NCBI GenBank assembly: GCA_902806425.1
Contig: CADCWP010000215.1
Coordinates: 1-53,005 of the forward strand
Reading direction: 5' to 3'
From: an uncultured Truepera sp.
Lineage (GTDB): Bacteria > Deinococcota > Deinococci > Deinococcales > Trueperaceae
Length of the DNA: 53,005 bases
The notes under the pieces are model-generated. The model ran no database searches. It was not told where the DNA came from and saw only the letters and a list, made by a program, of their open reading frames with translations. Position numbers and translations under genes: made by a program. Within the stretch, counting starts at the first letter, position 1, and each line of letters begins with the position of its first letter. Positions 48,509 to 53,005 of this stretch are shown one piece after another.

Positions 48509-48982
48509 TTAGGTGGCGGCGCTGGGCTCCTCTTTGCCGCCCGAACGCCCCTCCTCGACAAAGTTCTTGATAGACTCGAGCGCCGTGACTAAGCCCTCCT
48601 GAATCTGGTCGGTGCTAGGTGCCTCGTCACTGCTGGCGTCGCCGGGCTCCTCGCCTTGCCCCGCGGGAGGTCCGCCGGAGAACGACAGGTGCACTGTCAT
48701 GCTCGAGCCCTCACCCTGTCCCTCAACCTGGAGCCAGCCCGAGTAGTACCCCTCGTCAGCCCCCCACTCGATGCGGTGGTTTTCCTTGTCTTGACGGAAG
48801 AAGCCGTCGGAGTCGTATTGGTGACCCTGCGCCTCGCCCTGTACGCGGACCCGTTCACCCTCCTGCGGCTGGGCGCTGTGGGTCGTGGGCAGGTACTTCG
48901 GCAGGTTCTCGACCTTTGACATAAAGGCGTAAACCTCATCGGGCGACGCGTCTATGGTCGTGCTGTGCTCGAACTCGCTCAC
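48509..48982 (-). CDS. SRPBCC-family protein
   Basis: A 157-residue START-like (polyketide-cyclase-type) protein with the usual N-terminus STTIDASPDEVYAFMSKVENLPKYLP and a beta-rich middle region, followed by an acidic Gly/Ser/Asp insert (PPAGQGEEPGDASSDEAPST) and a C-terminal helix (LVTALESIKNFVEE) that would cover the pocket. The start is GTG with GGGAGA upstream. Small proteins like this occur with DUF892 and catalase genes. The ligand is unknown. Confidence 0.85.
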   Translation of the reverse strand: MSEFEHSTTIDASPDEVYAFMSKVENLPKYLPTTHSAQPQEGERVRVQGEAQGHQYDSDGFFRQDKENHRIEWGADEGYYSGWLQVEGQGEGSSMTVHLSFSGGPPAGQGEEPGDASSDEAPSTDQIQEGLVTALESIKNFVEEGRSGGKEEPSAAT

Positions 48983-49198
48983 GGGTTCTCCCTTTGTAGT
49001 CTTAATATTTTAGAAGCGTAAGTCAAAGGGGCAAAGGCTATCTTAGCGCCTTGACACAATGTTGAGCTTGACACTGAATCCGGCCTTTTAGCCGCTTATG
49101 ACCGCTATGTCTGCCCTACCCGAACGGGTCTCTCGCACGTGCGTAGCGGGGGACTTTAGGACTGGTGCTGTATATCCTTCCAAGTTGTAAGGTGAGCT

Positions 49199-50287
49199 AT
49201 GCCTAGGGCTCGAGAACTCGGACTTCCATTTACAGGCCGCACCGGACCGCATAACGCCATCACCGACGTTTCCGGCGTCCAGGTCGGTTACGCCACCCTC
49301 ATTAGTGGCGAAGGTCCCTTGAGGGTTGGGCAGGGTCCCGTCCGCACAGGCGTCACCGCTATCTTGCCGCGTGGGAAGGTCACCGACCCAACCTTCGCGG
49401 GTCTGTACGCGCTCAACGGCAACGGTGAGATGACCGGCGCGGCTTGGGTGGAGGAGTCCGGGTTTCTCGAGGGTGCGATCATGATTACCAACACGCACAG
49501 CGTCGGCGCGGTTCGCGACGCGCTCATCGGGTGGTCGGTGGCGCGCGGCTACGCCCCGCAGCCGTGGCAGCTGCCGGTAGTGGCCGAGACCTACGACGGC
49601 TTTTTAAACGATATCAACGGGTTTCATGTTAAGGCGGCGCATGTGGACGAGGCGCTCAGCGCTGCCTCGTCCGGTCCTATCGCCGAGGGAAATGTGGGCG
49701 GCGGGACCGGCATGGGTCTGTTCGGCTTTAAGGGCGGTACCGGCACGGCCTCGAGGCGGCTCCCGGAGGACGAGGGCGGCTACACCGTCGGCGTTCTCGT
49801 GCAGGCCAACTTCGGGTCGAGGGAAGACCTGTTGGTGGCAGGTGTTCCCGTAGGGCAACACCTCACCGATCTCCTCCCGGTGCTTGGCCCTGACGCCGCT
49901 CCCCCTTCTGAGGGCGGCTCGATCATCGCCGTAGTGGCCACCGACGCGCCGCTGCTGCCGCATCAGCTCAAACGATTGGCGCGGCGGGTGCCGCTAGGTA
50001 TCGCCAGAACGGGCGGGATGGCGGAGAACGGCAGCGGCGACCTCTTCATCGCCTTTTCCACGGCCAACCCAGGCGTGTTTAGGGATCCTTTGGCACCTAT
50101 TCACATGCTGTCGAACGAGCGTATCAGCCCTCTTTTCAAGGCGACTGTCCAGGCGACGGAGGAGGCCATCATCAACGCCCTCGCCGCAGCTGAGGACATG
50201 ACCGGGCACAGCGGCAATGTGCGCTTCGCCGTGCCGCACGACAGGTTAAAAGAGGTTATGCGGAAGTACAACCGCCTCTTGGACTGA
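49199..50287 (+). CDS. P1-family (DmpA-type) aminopeptidase
   Basis: A 362-residue self-cleaving N-terminal-nucleophile-like hydrolase. The family signatures NAITDVSGVQVGYATL, GGTGMGLFGFKGGTGTASR and VATDAPLLPHQLKRLARR are present. By comparison with DmpA, cleavage is expected between Gly240 and Ser241 (SEGG/SIIAVV), Ser241 becoming the nucleophile of the small subunit. Such enzymes release small N-terminal residues or beta-amino acids, or hydrolyse D-amino acid esters or amides. The peptide-binding protein gene downstream suggests a role in peptide use. AAGGTGAG precedes the ATG. Confidence 0.92.
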   Translation: MPRARELGLPFTGRTGPHNAITDVSGVQVGYATLISGEGPLRVGQGPVRTGVTAILPRGKVTDPTFAGLYALNGNGEMTGAAWVEESGFLEGAIMITNTHSVGAVRDALIGWSVARGYAPQPWQLPVVAETYDGFLNDINGFHVKAAHVDEALSAASSGPIAEGNVGGGTGMGLFGFKGGTGTASRRLPEDEGGYTVGVLVQANFGSREDLLVAGVPVGQHLTDLLPVLGPDAAPPSEGGSIIAVVATDAPLLPHQLKRLARRVPLGIARTGGMAENGSGDLFIAFSTANPGVFRDPLAPIHMLSNERISPLFKATVQATEEAIINALAAAEDMTGHSGNVRFAVPHDRLKEVMRKYNRLLD

Positions 50288-50486
50288 TGCAAGCCGCTTG
50301 CTCTGATCCGACAACCATGTATCACGCCCTCTTTGTCGGCTTGTCCGACCTGACCTTTGTTACACTTGACGACATCCTCGGTGGGGGGTCTACTCGCCAC
50401 GGTTTAGGGGGTACTTTGGGCGGACGCACCCGGCTAACGACTTAAACAACGGTTTATGGGCAGAAAACAGCTTCTCTGGAGGAATC

Positions 50487-52250
50487 ATGAGTAAACTCGC
50501 GGTTTTTCTCGTGCTGGTCGTTATGGGTGGAGCGTTCGCACAGTCGGACCCGCTCACTTTCGTCATCCAAGGTATCGGTGACGTCGACACCTTGGACCCC
50601 GCACAGGCGTATGACAGCCAGTCGGGTCAGATCGTCGAAAATGTTTACGAGACGCTCTACAGCTACAAGGGCGAAAGCGTCACCGAATTCCAGCCGCGTT
50701 TAGCAACCGACTATCAGGTGTCGGACAACAACCTCACCTACACGTTCACGCTCCGGGAAGGCGTCACCTTTCATAGCGGCAACGCGTTTTCATGCAAAGA
50801 CGTCGAGTACTCCGTTCAGCGCCTGCTCGTAACCAACCCCGCCGACTCCGGCGGCTGGATTCTGATGGAGCCCCTGACCGGCTACTACTCGGACGCCAAT
50901 ACCGAGTTGGGCGAAGAGGCGACCGATCAGCAGTACGCTGACTTTTTCGCCGCCATCGACGGCGGCGTCGAGTGCCCCGACGGTCCGGACGGCCTCAGCG
51001 TGCAGTTCAAGCTGGACCACGCGGACCCCGCTTTTTTTGTAAAACTGCTCTTTTACGCGGCTTCCGTCGTCGACTCAGCGTGGGCAGTTGACAATGGCAT
51101 GTGGGACGGCACCGAGGGGACCTGGCGCGAGTGGATCGGCGTCGACTTGCGCGAGCACTATCTGCAAACCAACATGAGCGGCACCGGTGCCTACCAACTG
51201 GTCAACTGGGCTCCGGGAGACCGCGTCGTCCTCGAGTCCTTCGAGGCTTACTGGAACGGCTCCCCACCCATCAAAAACGTTCAAGTACAGGTCGTCGAGG
51301 ACCAAGCCGCGCGCATCTTGGCGTTGCAACAAGGTGACGCGGACGTCGTCGGCGTTGAACGCGCCGCCTTGGGTCAGGTGCTAAACTCGCCCGGCATCCG
51401 CGTTCGCGACGCCGCTACGGACCCCGAACTCGGCTGGACGTCAACGCTCGTCAGCGCAATTTTTTTAAATCAAAACATCGTGACCGAGAACAACCCCAGC
51501 GTCGGTTCGGGAAAGCTTGACGGTAAGGGCATCCCTGCGAATTTTTTCAGCGACCTCAACATGCGCAAATGCTTTAACTACTCGTTCGACCCGCGGGCGT
51601 ACATCGACGAGGTGTTGCAGGGTCAGGGCGTACCGCTCACTATGGCCCTGCCCCCGGCCTATCTCGGCTACGACCCCGAGGTGCCGACCTACAGCTACGA
51701 CCCCACCGCCGCCGAAAAGGCCTGCCGCGCCGCCTGGGACGGTCAAGTTTGGGAAAACGGCTTTACGCTCACTGTTGCCTACAACACCGGAAACACGCAG
51801 CGCCAAGCCGTCGCCGATATCCTAAAGGCCAACCTCGAGTTCTTAAACCCTAAATTTAAAGTTCAGGTTCGCAGCGTCGCTTGGCCCGACCTTTTAGATC
51901 AGCGGGAGAGGGGTCTCGTGCCGGTGTTGATTAATGCCTGGATTCCCGACTACGCCGACCCCGACAATTACATCCACACCTTTTACCAAACCGACGGCTA
52001 CTACGCCAGCTCGTCAAACTTCTCCGACGAGCAGATCGACGCTTGGGACCTACGCGCGCGCACCAGTTTTGACGAGGTGGAGCGCGTAGACCTCTATAGC
52101 CGGATTGGAAATCGCGCCTACGAGCTTGCGCCGTACATCCTGTTGCCGCAAGGGATTCCCTTTCTAGTCGAACGCGACAACCTTCAAGGTACCTACATCA
52201 ACCCCATGTATAGCGGCTCGTACCTATGGAAAGACTTGTCGAAAAACTAA
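50487..52250 (+). CDS. Orphan peptide ABC substrate-binding protein (family 5)
   Basis: A 587-residue exported binding protein with signal peptide SKLAVFLVLVVMGGAFAQ. Family features include TFVIQGIGDVDTLDPAQAYDS, YTFTLREGVTFHSGNAFSCKDVEYSVQRL and AWIPDYADPDNYIHTFYQTDGYYASSSN. It has four cysteines (for example in FSCKDVE, KACRAAW) that could form disulfides. No permease or ATPase gene follows, so it must work with a transporter encoded elsewhere. GGAGG precedes the ATG. The 199 nt upstream contain TACACT and a GGTGGGGGG tract but no clear -35. Confidence 0.92.
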   Translation: MSKLAVFLVLVVMGGAFAQSDPLTFVIQGIGDVDTLDPAQAYDSQSGQIVENVYETLYSYKGESVTEFQPRLATDYQVSDNNLTYTFTLREGVTFHSGNAFSCKDVEYSVQRLLVTNPADSGGWILMEPLTGYYSDANTELGEEATDQQYADFFAAIDGGVECPDGPDGLSVQFKLDHADPAFFVKLLFYAASVVDSAWAVDNGMWDGTEGTWREWIGVDLREHYLQTNMSGTGAYQLVNWAPGDRVVLESFEAYWNGSPPIKNVQVQVVEDQAARILALQQGDADVVGVERAALGQVLNSPGIRVRDAATDPELGWTSTLVSAIFLNQNIVTENNPSVGSGKLDGKGIPANFFSDLNMRKCFNYSFDPRAYIDEVLQGQGVPLTMALPPAYLGYDPEVPTYSYDPTAAEKACRAAWDGQVWENGFTLTVAYNTGNTQRQAVADILKANLEFLNPKFKVQVRSVAWPDLLDQRERGLVPVLINAWIPDYADPDNYIHTFYQTDGYYASSSNFSDEQIDAWDLRARTSFDEVERVDLYSRIGNRAYELAPYILLPQGIPFLVERDNLQGTYINPMYSGSYLWKDLSKN

Positions 52251-52729
52251 GCGGCGACGCGCGGAGGTAGACCTGAAACCGGGCACTGGAGCGCACCCTA
52301 GCTGCGGACATAGTGCGCTCCAGTGCTGGCAACCCCTGAACGGATTTCGCTGCGGCCGAACGTGCCAACCGAGTGACCAGCTTGTCAGTGGTTACACAGG
52401 CTGAGCTTGGCGGTGAGTCGCGCGATCAAATCCGCGCGCAAGAATTGCTGGCTCGACAAGTTGAAGTCGGACCTGCTTGGAGACCCGAAAACTTTTCGTG
52501 TCAGCCCCCGCATTGTGGATGTACCTGCTTCTGGCACGTGCTTGTTAAGCTCTATAGTCCGGTTCTCGCATCGCCTCGAGCATAGTGCTGAGGTGTCACC
52601 ATCGTCTTGTTGTTGGAAACGTAGAAGATGCCGGTTCCACTTTTACCGTGCTCCGGCGTAGCACCGCTGACAGCTTGTCTGGAAGATGTAACGCCGTGTC
52701 CTACAGCGCCAAACACACACTACACCGCA
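52251..52729. other. Intergenic region after the binding-protein gene
   Basis: No supported gene. Short frames occur on both strands, none with a ribosome-binding site. A minus-strand frame reading about TRKVFGSPSKSDFNLSSQQFLRADLIARL before a stop could be a gene relic. The main structure is a long perfect inverted repeat near its start. Confidence 0.4.
52283..52326. repeat. Perfect 14-bp inverted repeat with 16-nt loop
   Basis: GCACTGGAGCGCAC at 52283-52296 and GTGCGCTCCAGTGC at 52313-52326 are exact complements. The stem starts 33 nt after the binding-protein stop. There is no T-tract on either strand, so it is not a standard terminator. It may stabilise the mRNA 3' end or derive from a small mobile element. 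Confidence 0.7.
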
Positions 52730-53005
52730 CTATTTCAGCGGGTCGTGGCCCCAATTCATCAGCGAGTAGCGCCAGCGGGTGTCCTCAACGTCGCCCTTCG
52801 GCTTCTGCCCGAGATGCCGGTGGACATATGACACTACCTTTTGTATATGCTTTAGGTCGTCGTCCGTATAGTCGGCTTGCTTTTTGCCAAGCAACGCGAC
52901 GATGTTCCGGCCCATGGCGTGCCCGGTCGACTCGCCACCCTCAGAGGTTTTTTGACCTACCTCTTTGGACTCGTCCGTCTCAAGCCACCGCTCGAGCTCT
53001 TTGGG
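52730..53005 (-). CDS. DUF3140 protein, N-terminus beyond the window
   Basis: The minus-strand frame is open from the window end (PKELERWLETDESKEVGQKT...) to a stop at 52730, giving the last 91 residues of a longer protein. The track's start at the internal MGRNIVALLG is not the real start. The C-terminal KVVSYVHRHLGQKPKGD...WRYSLMNWGHDPLK matches the DUF3140 family, which occurs in stress-type clusters with DUF892 and catalase genes. Function unknown. Confidence 0.8.
   Translation of the reverse strand, partial: PKELERWLETDESKEVGQKTSEGGESTGHAMGRNIVALLGKKQADYTDDDLKHIQKVVSYVHRHLGQKPKGDVEDTRWRYSLMNWGHDPLK

Overview
The window is GC-rich, gene-dense bacterial chromosome. I infer a member of the Deinococcota, with a Truepera-like bacterium the best guess. 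The reasons are a CrtO-type carotenoid ketolase with CruF and CrtD domains and a separate cytochrome P450, Thermus-type stand-alone proline dehydrogenase and P5C dehydrogenase, a manganese catalase, and many start codons sitting 5-7 nt after a TANNNT box (leaderless mRNAs, as known in Deinococcus and Thermus). The species assignment is inference. I saw no rRNA, tRNA or CRISPR array.

Layout. (1) 88-9770, minus strand: a tetrapyrrole cluster transcribed hemA-hemC-hemD-hemB, then a histidine kinase/response regulator pair, then hemE-hemF, a small lipoprotein locus split over two overlapping frames, and hemH. It covers glutamyl-tRNA to protoheme apart from hemL and protoporphyrinogen oxidase, which are not in the window. 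Ferrochelatase keeps all four cysteines of the human-type [2Fe-2S] enzyme. A pair of 11-bp-phased direct repeats at the hemA promoter is a candidate site for the embedded regulator. (2) 9874-16434: two small proteins, hisA (behind a leaderless 11-codon ORF), mutM (apparently without a canonical start codon), two tandem hotdog thioesterases, 5-formyl-THF cyclo-ligase, an OsmC protein and polyphosphate kinase. (3) 16553-17544: an apparently intact IS982-family insertion sequence. (4) 17642-23777: a tandem pair of SGNH-like proteins, the two enzymes of proline oxidation, a histidine phosphatase and an acetyltransferase. (5) 23774-25808: a Crp-family regulator and a P450, probably for carotenoid hydroxylation. 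(6) 25934-33215: an orphan LolD-like ATPase, an oligopeptide ABC operon with an internal terminator after the binding protein, an uncharacterised NlpC/P60-like protein, and a lipoprotein with a DNRLRE domain, an Asp-Asp-Gly linker and an alpha-helical toroid-like domain.

(7) 33539-40157: the most distinctive part, a tightly overlapping carotenoid operon. It encodes CrtO ketolase, a GNAT protein, a single polypeptide joining a CrtYcd-type lycopene cyclase to a CruF-type 1',2'-hydratase, a PlsC-like acyltransferase, a CruG-like glycosyltransferase and a CrtD-like 3',4'-desaturase. Together with the P450 this predicts a monocyclic keto-carotenoid related to deinoxanthin whose 2'-position is glycosylated and then acylated. 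crtB and crtI must lie elsewhere. (8) 40489-48982: a stress-type gene group: small membrane protein, SDR, zinc alcohol dehydrogenase, a metallo-beta-lactamase/SRPBCC fusion, SPW protein, Mn catalase, DUF892 protein, cupin, serine-acetyltransferase-like protein and an SRPBCC protein. (9) 49199-53005: a DmpA-type peptidase, an orphan peptide-binding protein followed by a perfect 14-bp inverted repeat, and a DUF3140 gene cut by the window end.
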